A stretch of 64,000 nucleotides of DNA from Methylobacterium sp. (GTDB lineage: Bacteria; Pseudomonadota; Alphaproteobacteria; Rhizobiales; Beijerinckiaceae): positions 1 through 64,000 of the forward strand of contig PNLY01000017.1 of assembly GCA_013823325.1 (NCBI GenBank), in the 5' to 3' direction. The notes under the pieces were generated by a model. It ran no database searches. It was not told the DNA's origin and saw nothing but the letters and a program-made list of their open reading frames with translations. Position 1 is the first letter of the stretch; each line of letters opens with the position of its first letter. Both the position numbers and the translations under genes were made by a program. Shown here in pieces: positions 41,040 to 49,203 of the stretch.

Positions 41040-41801
41040 CTAGAGATGCATGCCGCCATCGACGAAGAGCGTCGTGCCGGTGATGTAGCGGGCGGCGTCG
41101 GAGGCCAGGAACAGCGCCACCTCGGCGCAATCCTCGGGCGTGCCCAGGCGGTTTGCCGGGATGCGGGCGAGCACGGCGTCGCGATAGGCGGGGTCGGCCA
41201 GGGCCTCGCGATTGCGCGCGGTCGCGATGGCGCCCGGCGCCAGCACGTTGCAGGTGACGCCGCTGGCCGCGACCTGGCGGGCGATATTGCGGACCATGCT
41301 CTCCAGCGCCGCCTTGCTCGCGGCATAGGCGAGCATCTCAGGATGCTCCCTGACCTGTTGGATCGAGCCGATCGCGATCAGCCGGCCGAATTCGCGCTCC
41401 GCCATGGCCGGAACGAAGGCCTGCATCAGCCGGTAATTGGCGGCGAGGTTGAGCTCCCATTGCCGGTCGAGCGCGGCACGCTCGAAGCCGTGCCAGGGCG
41501 CTCGTTCCTGCAAGGCGGCGTTGAGCACGAGGATGTCGATCCCGCCGAGCCGGTCGTTCGCCGCGGTGATCAGGCGCTCGATGTCGGCGGCCTGCGTCAG
41601 GTCGGCAGCGACGCCGAGCGTCGCTGCTGCTGCGAGGCAGGCTGCATCGAGTTCCTCACCGGCCGCCGGGCCGTTGAGGCAGACGGTGGCACCGGAATCC
41701 GCGAGCGCGGTCGCGATGGCAAGGCCGATGCCCTGCGTCGCGCCAGTGACGAGCGCGCGACGTCCCGTCAGCTCGACCTGGAGGCGTGCCGGCTCAGCCA
41801 T
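41040..41801 (-). CDS. Short-chain dehydrogenase/reductase (SDR)
   Basis: The 253-residue classical SDR has TGATQGIGLAIATA, NAAL after the fifth strand, Ser in IAIGSIQQ and the catalytic YAASK (LAYAASKAALESM), and ends ITGTTLFVDGGMHL. The ATG at 41801 overlaps the end of dppC by eight bases and gives the usual N-terminus; a start 14 codons upstream lies inside dppC. It sits between the dehydratase and the importer, suggesting oxidation of a sugar or sugar acid before dehydration. Cofactor and substrate are unknown. Confidence 0.85.
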   Translation of the reverse strand: MAEPARLQVELTGRRALVTGATQGIGLAIATALADSGATVCLNGPAAGEELDAACLAAAATLGVAADLTQAADIERLITAANDRLGGIDILVLNAALQERAPWHGFERAALDRQWELNLAANYRLMQAFVPAMAEREFGRLIAIGSIQQVREHPEMLAYAASKAALESMVRNIARQVAASGVTCNVLAPGAIATARNREALADPAYRDAVLARIPANRLGTPEDCAEVALFLASDAARYITGTTLFVDGGMHL

Positions 41802-42696
41802 GACTGTCGCCGAGTCTCGCGTCGAAGGCGTCGCGCACGGCATCGCCGAGGAAGTTGAGCGCCAGCACGGTCAGGAAGATGGCGAGCCCGGGAAAGAAGC
41901 TCATCCACCAGGACTGATAGAACTGGATGCCGGTCGCGACCATGTAGCCCCAGCTCGGCGTCGGCGGCTGGACGCCGAGGCCGAGAAAGGAGAGGGCGCT
42001 TTCGGTGATCAGCGCCTGCGAGGCCGAGAGCGAGCCGTAGACGATGACGTTGCCGGAGACGTTCGGCCAGATGTGCCTGAACAGGATGCGAAAGGGCCGG
42101 GCGCCGCAGGCCTGCGCTGCCACGACATAGTCGGCCTCGCGCAGCGTCAGCACCTCCGCGCGCACCAGCCGGGCGAAGCCGGGCATCTTGGTGATGGCGA
42201 TGGCGAGCATGGCGTTGACGAGGTCAGGACCCAGTACCGCGACGATCGAGAGCGCCAGCACCAGCAGCGGAAAGGCGAGGAAGGCGTCCATGACGCGCAT
42301 GATCAGCGCGTCCCAGCGGCCGCCGAGCCAGCCGGAAACCAGCCCGAGCAGCGAGCCGGCGATCAGCGCTAGCCCGATCGCGAAGATCACGACCTGCAGC
42401 GAGACCGTGGCGCCGTGCAGCACGCGCGAGAGCACGTCGCGGCCGATCTCGTCGGTGCCGAACCAATGCGCCGCGCTCGGCGGCATCGAGAAGGCGTCGG
42501 GGTCGATATCGACCGGCGAATAAGGCGAGAGCCAGGGTGCGAGCAGGCCGAGCGCAACGATGACGGCGAGCACGATCGTGCCGAAGCGGCCCTGCCAGGA
42601 GCCAAGGATGCGGCGCAGGATGATCGCGCCGGGGGAGCGGGGAGCACGCTGCGTCGCTGCGGCGGCGGGGGGCATCGATCCGGTCACGGCCGCCAT
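41794..42696 (-). CDS. Dipeptide/oligopeptide-type ABC permease (DppC-like)
   Basis: The 300-residue permease has five to six membrane helices, the characteristic HWFGTDEIGRDVLSRVLHGA after a periplasmic loop, and an EAA loop (ADYVVAAQACGARPFRILFR). It pairs with the DppB-like gene four bases upstream. In alphaproteobacteria this family also transports glycosides and opines. Its stop is overlapped by the SDR gene, so transport and metabolism are translationally linked. No DppD/DppF ATPase is present nearby. Confidence 0.9.
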   Translation of the reverse strand: MAAVTGSMPPAAAATQRAPRSPGAIILRRILGSWQGRFGTIVLAVIVALGLLAPWLSPYSPVDIDPDAFSMPPSAAHWFGTDEIGRDVLSRVLHGATVSLQVVIFAIGLALIAGSLLGLVSGWLGGRWDALIMRVMDAFLAFPLLVLALSIVAVLGPDLVNAMLAIAITKMPGFARLVRAEVLTLREADYVVAAQACGARPFRILFRHIWPNVSGNVIVYGSLSASQALITESALSFLGLGVQPPTPSWGYMVATGIQFYQSWWMSFFPGLAIFLTVLALNFLGDAVRDAFDARLGDSHG

Positions 42697-42700
42697 CGCC

Positions 42701-43642
42701 TCACGCCTTCACGCGCGGGTCGAAGGCCCGGTAGAGCAGGTCGGTCAGCAGGTTCACGGCGAAGACGGCGATGACGATGAACAGGATCGCGCCCTGGATC
42801 ACCGGGAAATCGCGCTGGAAGATGCCGTCGACCAGCATCCGGCCGAGCCCTGGCAAGGCGAACACCGTCTCGGTCACGACCGCGCCGCCGAGCAGCGCGC
42901 CGATCTGCAGGCCGATGACGGTGACGATTGGGATGAGCGCGTTGCGCAATGCGTGCCGGATCAGGACGAGGCGCTCGCTCAGCCCCTTGGCCCTGGCGGT
43001 GCGGATATAGTCCATCGACAGCACCTGAAGCATCGAGGCGCGGGTCTGGCGCATGACCAGCGCGGCGAAGGCGGTGCCGATCGTCAGCGCCGGCATCACC
43101 ATGAGCCGGAGGTTGCCGCCGGGATCGTCGAGGAAGCGGATATGGCCGGAGGGCGGCAGCCAGCCGAGCTTCAGCGAGAACAGCATGATCAGCAGCACGC
43201 CCATCCAGAAATAGGGCACTGCGACCGAGGACATGGCGATGAGGCTCGCGGCCACGTCGATGAGGCTGCCGCGGAAGCGCGCGGCCAGGATGCCGGCGGG
43301 CATGCCGATGGCGACCGCGATCAGGATCGAGAGGAGGCCGAGCTCGAGCGTCACCGGGATGCGCGCAGCCAGCATCGCGCCGACATCCTCGCGGGTGCGC
43401 AAGGAGCGGCCAAAATCGCCCTGCGCGACGCGGGCGAGCCAGGTGACGTAGCGGACCGGGGCCGGCTGATCGAGACCGTACTCGATGCGCACGGCGGCGC
43501 GCTGCTCGGGGCTCGCCTGCTCGCCGAGGATGGTGACGGTCGGGTCGCCCGGCAGCAGGTTGGTGAGCGCGAAGACGATGATGGTGACGAAGAACGCCAC
43601 CGGCAGCATCTGCGCGAGCTTCTTGGCCAGATAGGGCAGCAC
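42701..43642 (-). CDS. Dipeptide/oligopeptide-type ABC permease (DppB-like)
   Basis: The 313-residue permease has the DppB N-terminus (KLAQMLPVAFFVTIIVFAL; LLPGDP), a periplasmic insert with QPAPVRYVTWLARVAQGDFG, and the EAA loop MDYIRTARAKGLSERLVLIR. It forms the pore with DppC. The GntR gene lies upstream by 12 bases, so the operon order is GntR, dppB, dppC, SDR, dehydratase, RraA-like. The binding protein is encoded on the facing operon. Confidence 0.9.
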   Translation of the reverse strand: MLPYLAKKLAQMLPVAFFVTIIVFALTNLLPGDPTVTILGEQASPEQRAAVRIEYGLDQPAPVRYVTWLARVAQGDFGRSLRTREDVGAMLAARIPVTLELGLLSILIAVAIGMPAGILAARFRGSLIDVAASLIAMSSVAVPYFWMGVLLIMLFSLKLGWLPPSGHIRFLDDPGGNLRLMVMPALTIGTAFAALVMRQTRASMLQVLSMDYIRTARAKGLSERLVLIRHALRNALIPIVTVIGLQIGALLGGAVVTETVFALPGLGRMLVDGIFQRDFPVIQGAILFIVIAVFAVNLLTDLLYRAFDPRVKA

Positions 43643-43654
43643 GGACGCGATCCC

Positions 43655-44392
43655 TCAGTAGCGATCGAGCCGGCGGTGGTCGCGGGCGATCTCGGCGATG
43701 ACGGCGTCGGACACCGCGAAATGGGTGGTCATGGCGATGCGCGCCGCCGCGGGGTCGCGGGCCTTGATCGCATCGACGATGGCTTGATGACGGGCGACCG
43801 TTGCGGCCGGGTCGCGCAGGTCGCGCTGCATGCCGAGCGCGCGTTGGGTGAACTTGATGGTGTCGACGAGCGCGCTCACCAGATGCTCGAGCAGCGCGTT
43901 GCCGGAGCAGCGCGCAAGGGCGACATGGAAGGCAAGGTCGCCCTGCAGCCAGCGCTCGAAATCGCCGTCGATATTGGCGCGCATCTTCTCCAGCGCGACC
44001 TCGACCGGCTCGACCTGGAGCGGCGTCGCCCGCTCGGCGGCAAGCGCCGCGACCTCGACCTCGATGGCACGCCTGAGCTCGACCGCCTCGCGCAGGCCGT
44101 TGTCGGTGACGCGGACGGCGAGGCGCAGGAACTGGTCGAGCGGGGCGACCGAGAGCCCCTTCACCGTAGTCGGCTTGCCCTGCTGGATCTGGACGATGCC
44201 GAGCGCCGAGAGACGCCCGAGCGCCTCGCGCACCACCGGCTTCGAGACATTGAGCCGCCTGGCGAGCTCGGACTCGGACGGAAGCTGGTCGCCCGGGCGA
44301 TAAACGCGCTCGGCGACGCGGTCGATCACGAACTGCGTGACCGCTTCGGTCAGGCGCTGCTTGTCGGGTTGAAGGGCGGCGATTTCACTCAT
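43655..44392 (-). CDS. GntR-family regulator with FCD domain (FadR-type)
   Basis: The 245-residue protein has a winged helix (VIDRVAERVYRPGDQLPSES, LARRLNVSKPVVREALGRLS) and an FCD domain (LREAVELRRAIEVEVAALAA, DLAFHVALARCSGNAL). The PGDQLPSE-type start is typical of sugar-acid regulators such as UxuR or GntR-like FadR members. Its start codon lies in a candidate operator (44391-44407) whose near-copy lies before the facing substrate-binding gene. It likely represses both operons until a sugar-acid signal appears. Confidence 0.92.
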   Translation of the reverse strand: MSEIAALQPDKQRLTEAVTQFVIDRVAERVYRPGDQLPSESELARRLNVSKPVVREALGRLSALGIVQIQQGKPTTVKGLSVAPLDQFLRLAVRVTDNGLREAVELRRAIEVEVAALAAERATPLQVEPVEVALEKMRANIDGDFERWLQGDLAFHVALARCSGNALLEHLVSALVDTIKFTQRALGMQRDLRDPAATVARHQAIVDAIKARDPAAARIAMTTHFAVSDAVIAEIARDHRRLDRY

Positions 44393-44407
44393 AACATATC
44401 AGATAGG
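44391..44407. promoter_or_regulatory. GntR operator candidate overlapping the regulator start
   Basis: ATAACATATCAGATAGG contains the odd palindrome TATC-A-GATA at 44397-44405. It touches the start codon of the GntR gene. The same 17 bases, with one change at the centre, occur at 44559-44575 on the other side of the divergent region. Confidence 0.6.
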
Positions 44408-44558
44408 CTTGGTTGAAGAGCGCGTCAACAGGAACAAGCTGATCGGCAGGGGCTATTCTCAGCGTTGCTGCTTGCGGTTAAGCGGCGGTCCGAGTGCCAA
44501 GCCCTATCGCCACGCAATGCGGCTTTCCGTCGGTCGAGAAAAACCGTTTGCCTATCTC

Positions 44559-44575
44559 ATAACATATCTGATAGG
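44559..44575. promoter_or_regulatory. GntR operator candidate before the substrate-binding gene
   Basis: ATAACATATCTGATAGG matches the site at 44391-44407 except for the central base; TATC-T-GATA is at 44565-44573. A further TATC half-site lies at 44553. It lies 53 bases before the ATG of the substrate-binding protein, where a repressor would block transcription. Confidence 0.6.
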
Positions 44576-44627
44576 TGACCTCTCTGTCGGCGCCGGATCA
44601 AGAGCGCCGTGGGAGGAGATCACGCCA

Positions 44628-46187
44628 ATGGCCCTAATTTCACGTCGCGGTCTTCTGCTCGGCGCGTCCGGCGCCGGACTCATCGCCGGACTGCCGGAGC
44701 TTGCCTTTGCGCAGGGGGCTCCGGTGCGCGGCGGCACCATCGTGGCCTCGATGGACCTGCAGCCGAAGAGCCTCGATCCGATCATGGGCGATGCACCGAC
44801 CTCGGATCGCTACGCCCTGATCCAGATGTTCGAGGGGCTGCTGAAGTTCGACGTGCAGGGCAATCTCCAGCCTTCACTGGCGACGAGCTGGCAATGGTCG
44901 GAGGACAAGAAATCCGTCGTCTTCAAGCTGCGCGAGGGCGTCGTCTTCCATGACGGCGAGCCCTTCGATGCCGAGGCGGCGGTGTTCAACATCGCGCGCG
45001 TCGTGGCGCCGAACTCGACCGCGCCGCGCACTCCCGATCTCGCCGACCTCGCCGGAGCCGAGGTGGCCGGGCCGATGACGGTCAAGATCAACCTGAAGCA
45101 GCCCTCCGGCGCGGCGCTGGCCTCACTCGCAGTGGAGGCCGGCATGATGTGCTCGCCGGCGGCGCTGAAGAAGCTCGGCCAGGATTTCGGCCGCCAGCCG
45201 GTCGGCACTGGGCCGTACAAGTTTGCGGAATGGGTCGGCGGCAGCCAGATCCGCTTCATCCGTAACGAGCGCTATTGGCGTGATGGCGCCGACGGCAAGA
45301 GGTTGCCCTATGCCGATGCGGTGACGCTGCGGATCATCCCGACCACCGCGGTCAAGATGGTCGAGGTCAAGTCGGGCGGGGTGCATCTCGTCGACGGCGT
45401 GACGCCGCGCGACTTCGAGGAGGTCGAGAAGAATCCGGCGCTGACGCTGGTGGCGGTGCCGCCGGGCATCGCGCAATGGCTGACCTTCAACGTCTCGAAG
45501 GGCATCTTCGCCAATCCGCATCTACGCGCTGCCGTCAACCACGGCATCGACCGCAACGTCTTGATGAAGGGCATCACCCGCGGCTTCGGCGCGGTGACGC
45601 CGACCTGGGTGCCGCCGAGCGACTGGTCCTATGACGCGAGCGTGCCGCAGCCGAAGCTCGATCCGGCGAAGGTCCAGGCCCTCCTCAAGGAGGGTGGCCA
45701 GCCCAACGGCTTCACCTGCAAGCTCTCGATCATCCAGCGCGATCCCGACACGCAGGTCGCGCAGATCGTCCAGGCCCAGCTCAAGCCGTTCAAGATCAAC
45801 ATGGAGATCGAGATCCTCGAGCGGCAGGCCTGGGTGCCCAAGGTGCTCGGCCTGCAGCATGAACTGGCGATGGGGCGCGTCAACGTCCCGCGCGCCGACC
45901 CCGACCATGTCTTCGGCCCGTTCTTCGGGCGAACCGCAGCGCAGAACTGGTCCGGGATCAAGGACGAGGAGGTCTTCCGCCTGGTCGACCAGGGCCGCGA
46001 GGAGACCGAGCAGGCCAAGCGCAAGGCGATCTACAAGGAGCTCCAGACCGCGCTCAACAGGAACGACTACTATTCCTGGCTGTTCTTCCGCGAGGCGCGC
46101 CATGTCGCGCGCAAGGAGCTGCAGAACATCGTGCTCGATTCCGGCGGCGCCTGGCAGCTCGCCGAAGCCTGGCTCGCCAAGGCCTGA
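44628..46187 (+). CDS. ABC transporter substrate-binding protein, family 5 (dipeptide/opine/glycoside type), Tat-like signal
   Basis: The 519-residue periplasmic protein begins with a twin-arginine-like signal (SRRGLLLGASGAGLIAG) and continues GGTIVASMDLQPKSLDPIMG, the family 5 start. Later marks include EDKKSVVFKLREGVVFHDGE and LRAAVNHGIDRNVLM. The ATG at 44628 follows GGGAGGAG. The frame opens further upstream to 44409 but that part holds the operators. It faces the GntR/permease operon and is followed by a hydroxyacid dehydrogenase. The cargo is likely a sugar acid or glycoside rather than a peptide, by context. Confidence 0.9.
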   Translation: MALISRRGLLLGASGAGLIAGLPELAFAQGAPVRGGTIVASMDLQPKSLDPIMGDAPTSDRYALIQMFEGLLKFDVQGNLQPSLATSWQWSEDKKSVVFKLREGVVFHDGEPFDAEAAVFNIARVVAPNSTAPRTPDLADLAGAEVAGPMTVKINLKQPSGAALASLAVEAGMMCSPAALKKLGQDFGRQPVGTGPYKFAEWVGGSQIRFIRNERYWRDGADGKRLPYADAVTLRIIPTTAVKMVEVKSGGVHLVDGVTPRDFEEVEKNPALTLVAVPPGIAQWLTFNVSKGIFANPHLRAAVNHGIDRNVLMKGITRGFGAVTPTWVPPSDWSYDASVPQPKLDPAKVQALLKEGGQPNGFTCKLSIIQRDPDTQVAQIVQAQLKPFKINMEIEILERQAWVPKVLGLQHELAMGRVNVPRADPDHVFGPFFGRTAAQNWSGIKDEEVFRLVDQGREETEQAKRKAIYKELQTALNRNDYYSWLFFREARHVARKELQNIVLDSGGAWQLAEAWLAKA

Positions 46188-47110
46188 TGCGGCGCGCGAC
46201 CGTCCTCGTTCTATCATCCGGGATACCCGCGGCGACGATCGCGGCTCTGGCGGAGCGCTTCGATCTGCTCGGGCCAGGTGATCCCGACGAGATCGACGCG
46301 TTCGTTGCCGCGCATGGTGCCCGCATCCGCGGCATCGCCACGACGGGCAAGGCGCGGCTGGATCGTGCGTTACTCGCCAGACTGCCGGCGCTCGAGCTCG
46401 TCGCCTGTTACAGCGCCGGGCTGGACAAGATCGACAGGGAGGCTCTCGCCGAGCGCGGTATCCCTCTCACCAACAGCTCGGCGGCGCTGGCCGACGAGGT
46501 CGCCGATCTCGCCATCGCGCTGACGATCATGGCACGCCGCCGGCTGGTCGCCGCAGATGCTCATGTCCGCGGCGGCGCCTGGGCCAAGGCGGCCTTTCCG
46601 CTCGGTCGCTCGGTCACGGGCCTGCGCATCGGCCTGCTCGGTCTCGGCCATATCGGCAGCGCCATCGCCCGCCGCGCCGAGGCGATGGGCATGCATCCGC
46701 GCTACTGCACACGCCGACCCGTCGCCGGCTGTGCCTATCCCTATCATGGCGATGCACGGGCGTTGGCGGCCGACAGCGACGTCTTCGTCATCGCCTGTCC
46801 GGGCGGGCCGGCCAATCGCGGACTGGTCGACCGCAGCGTCATCACGGCGCTCGGCCCCGATGCGACGCTCGTCAACATCGCGCGCGGTGAGATCGTCGAC
46901 GAGCCGGCGCTCATTGAGGCGCTGGCGTCTGGACAGCTCGGCAGCGCCGGGCTCGACGTCTTCGCCGACGAGCCGAATGTGCCGCTGGCCTTGCGGCAGC
47001 TGGACAATGTCGTGCTGGCCCCGCATCTCGGTAGCGCGACCGTCGAGACCCGGCATGCCATGGGCGAGAGCGTCGTCCGAGCGCTGGAGCGACTGATCGT
47101 GCCTGGGTGA
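46187..47110 (+). CDS. D-isomer-specific 2-hydroxyacid dehydrogenase (NAD(P)-dependent)
   Basis: The 307-residue enzyme has the nucleotide-binding motif GLLGLGHIGSA, the catalytic Arg in NIARGEIVDEPALIEAL, Glu in FADEPNVPLAL and His in LAPHLGSAT, complete for glyoxylate/hydroxypyruvate-type reductases. It starts in the stop of the binding-protein gene (TGATG) and is cotranscribed with it. In a sugar-acid route it would reduce tartronate semialdehyde or hydroxypyruvate to glycerate-type acids, or act on a related 2-keto acid. Confidence 0.9.
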   Translation: MRRATVLVLSSGIPAATIAALAERFDLLGPGDPDEIDAFVAAHGARIRGIATTGKARLDRALLARLPALELVACYSAGLDKIDREALAERGIPLTNSSAALADEVADLAIALTIMARRRLVAADAHVRGGAWAKAAFPLGRSVTGLRIGLLGLGHIGSAIARRAEAMGMHPRYCTRRPVAGCAYPYHGDARALAADSDVFVIACPGGPANRGLVDRSVITALGPDATLVNIARGEIVDEPALIEALASGQLGSAGLDVFADEPNVPLALRQLDNVVLAPHLGSATVETRHAMGESVVRALERLIVPG

Positions 47111-47166
47111 GACGGATGGCGTCGGCCGGCCGTCGCTTGCGCGCCGGTGACTGGACGTCGCAGGGC

Positions 47167-47499
47167 TCAGGCGTATTCGGGCCGGCGCGGGGTGAAGACG
47201 TCGAGGTTGATCACCGGCTCGTCGCCGACGACCTCGCCCCAATGCTCGACATTGGAGGGAATCACGACGAGACCGCCGGGGCCGATCAGATGCTCCTGCC
47301 CGCCGATGAAGAAGCGGATCGTGCCGCTGACGATATAGGCGATCTGCTCATGCGGATGGCTGTGCGGCTTGGGCTCGTGCCCCGGCATCAGCCGGTGCAG
47401 CGCCAGCGTCGCTGCCGAGCCGGAGAACGCCTTGCGGTCGACGCCGGGGCGTACCGGCGTCCAGGGAATCTGGCTCCAGTCGATCTTGTGAATGTCCAT
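47167..47499 (-). CDS. Small cupin-domain protein
   Basis: A 110-residue single cupin barrel with metal-site residues His46, His48, His50, Glu51 (PHSHPHEQIAYIVSG) and His86 (NVEHWGEV). The second motif is PGGLVVIPSNVEHWGE. Small cupins act as isomerases, dioxygenases or binding proteins; the fold alone does not show which. It is the last gene of the long hydantoinase/Liv operon, 29 bases after livH, so a role in the same pathway is likely. Confidence 0.8.
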   Translation of the reverse strand: MDIHKIDWSQIPWTPVRPGVDRKAFSGSAATLALHRLMPGHEPKPHSHPHEQIAYIVSGTIRFFIGGQEHLIGPGGLVVIPSNVEHWGEVVGDEPVINLDVFTPRRPEYA

Positions 47500-47528
47500 G
47501 GCAGCGGCTCCGGTTGTTATTCAGAGAG

Positions 47529-48407
47529 TCATTTGGCGGCGCCGAGGATCCCCGACGGCCGGATGAACAGGAACAGCAGCAGCACCGACAGCGCCGCGAC
47601 GTTCTTCAGCCCGGCGCCGAAGCCGACGATGGCGAGCGCCTGCAGCAGGCCGAGCAGCAGGCCACCCAGAAAGGCGCCGAAGGGTCGCCCGAAGCCGCCG
47701 ACGATCGCGGCAATGAAACCGCTGATCGCGAAGGGCACGCCGACATTGAAGGCGGTGTACTGCGTCGGCGTGATCAGGATGCCGGCGATGGCGCCGAGCG
47801 CAGCGCTCAGCGCAAAGGCCAGCGCCAGCATGCGCGAGACCGGGATGCCCTGCAGCGCCGCCGCCTCGCGGTTGATCGAGCAGGCGCGCATCGCCTTGCC
47901 GGTCCGGGTCAGCCCGAAGAAGGCGGCGAGCGCGGCGACGATCGCGAGCGAGCCGCCGACGATCCAGATCAGCTGGTAGCCGATCGCGACCGGGCCGATC
48001 ATCAGCGGCGGCCGGTCGGTGAAGACGGGCAGGGTCTTGGGCTGGTCGCCGACGGCGATCAGGGTCAGCCGCTCCACCACGATCTGGGCGGCGAGCGTCG
48101 CCAGGATCATGACGAACATCGTCGCCTTGCGATTCCACAGCGGCCTGACGACGACGCGCTCGATCGCGACGCCGAGCGCCGCCACCGCCGCGACCGCGAC
48201 CAGCGCCGCCAAAGGCAGGGGCACGCCGTTCCGCGCGAACAGCACATGGGTGATCATGCCGCCCAGCATCACGAACGCCCCTTGCGCGAAGTTCACGATG
48301 CCGCTGGCGTTGTAGATCACGCAGAAGCCGATGCCGATCAGCCCGTAGACGCAGCCGATGCCGAGCCCGCTGACCAGGACCTGGGGAATGTAGGACCAGT
48401 CAGCCAT
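47529..48407 (-). CDS. livH: Branched-chain-type ABC permease LivH
   Basis: A 292-residue permease with the LivH features GIGFCVIYNASGIVNFAQGA near the N-terminus, nine hydrophobic segments and the late GGFGRPFGAFLGGLLLGLLQ loop. It overlaps livG by eight bases. It belongs to a second full Liv importer in the window, downstream of hydantoinase-type genes. Substrate is inferred to be the compound handled by HyuAB. Confidence 0.93.
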   Translation of the reverse strand: MADWSYIPQVLVSGLGIGCVYGLIGIGFCVIYNASGIVNFAQGAFVMLGGMITHVLFARNGVPLPLAALVAVAAVAALGVAIERVVVRPLWNRKATMFVMILATLAAQIVVERLTLIAVGDQPKTLPVFTDRPPLMIGPVAIGYQLIWIVGGSLAIVAALAAFFGLTRTGKAMRACSINREAAALQGIPVSRMLALAFALSAALGAIAGILITPTQYTAFNVGVPFAISGFIAAIVGGFGRPFGAFLGGLLLGLLQALAIVGFGAGLKNVAALSVLLLFLFIRPSGILGAAK

Positions 48408-49203
48408 GGGGCGCCTCCTGCGTGGCCGGCTCGTTTGCGGACGATTTGCCGGTGCCCAGATAGGCCGCGATCACGGCCGGGTCGGCACGGACCTCGCCAG
48501 GCGTGCCCTGCGCGATCTTGCGGCCGAAATCGACGACGACGACGCGGTCGGCGGTGTTCATCACCAGCGTCATGTCGTGCTCGATCAGGAGGACGCTGGT
48601 GCCGTCCGCGGCGATGCGGCGGATGATCCGCGACAGCGCTGCCGATTCCTCGGTGTTGAGGCCGGCGGCCGGCTCGTCGAGCAGGATGAGCCGCGGGCCG
48701 GCGGCCATGGCGCGCGCCAGCTCCAGCATGCGCTGGCGGCCATAGGGCAGGGCCGAGGCGGGCTCGTCTGCCATCGCCGCCAGCCCGGCGAAGGCGAGGA
48801 GCTCGCGCGAGCGTGCCTCGACTGCCTGTTCCTCGCGACGTGCGGAAGCCGGCCGCAGCAGCGCCGAGAACAGGCCGGCCTTGCCCTGCAGGTGGCAGCC
48901 GACCTTGACGTTGTCGAGCACGCTCAGGTCCTCGAACAGCTTGACGAGCTGGAAGGTCCTGACCAGCCCGCCGGCGGCGATCTGCGCCGGCGGGCGGCCG
49001 GTGATGTCCTTGCCCTCGAACAGGATGCGGCCGGCGCTCGGGGGCAGGAATCCGGAGATCAGGTTGAACAATGTGGTCTTGCCGGCGCCGTTGGGGCCGA
49101 TCACGGCGGTGACGCCGTCGGCCGGCACCTCGAAGGAGACGTCGTCGACCGCGACGAGCCCGCCGAAACGGCGCGTCACGCCTTCCAGTCTGAGCCGGGT
49201 CAT
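48400..49203 (-). CDS. livG: Branched-chain-type ABC ATP-binding protein LivG
   Basis: The 267-residue ATPase has Walker A GPNGAGKT (residues 36-43), signature LPYGRQRMLELARAM, Walker B LILLDEPAAGL and switch His in LLIEHDMTLV. The ATG at 49203 is right for the family; the frame to 49746 is antisense to livM. It overlaps livM by four bases and livH by eight. Confidence 0.93.
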   Translation of the reverse strand: MTRLRLEGVTRRFGGLVAVDDVSFEVPADGVTAVIGPNGAGKTTLFNLISGFLPPSAGRILFEGKDITGRPPAQIAAGGLVRTFQLVKLFEDLSVLDNVKVGCHLQGKAGLFSALLRPASARREEQAVEARSRELLAFAGLAAMADEPASALPYGRQRMLELARAMAAGPRLILLDEPAAGLNTEESAALSRIIRRIAADGTSVLLIEHDMTLVMNTADRVVVVDFGRKIAQGTPGEVRADPAVIAAYLGTGKSSANEPATQEAPHG

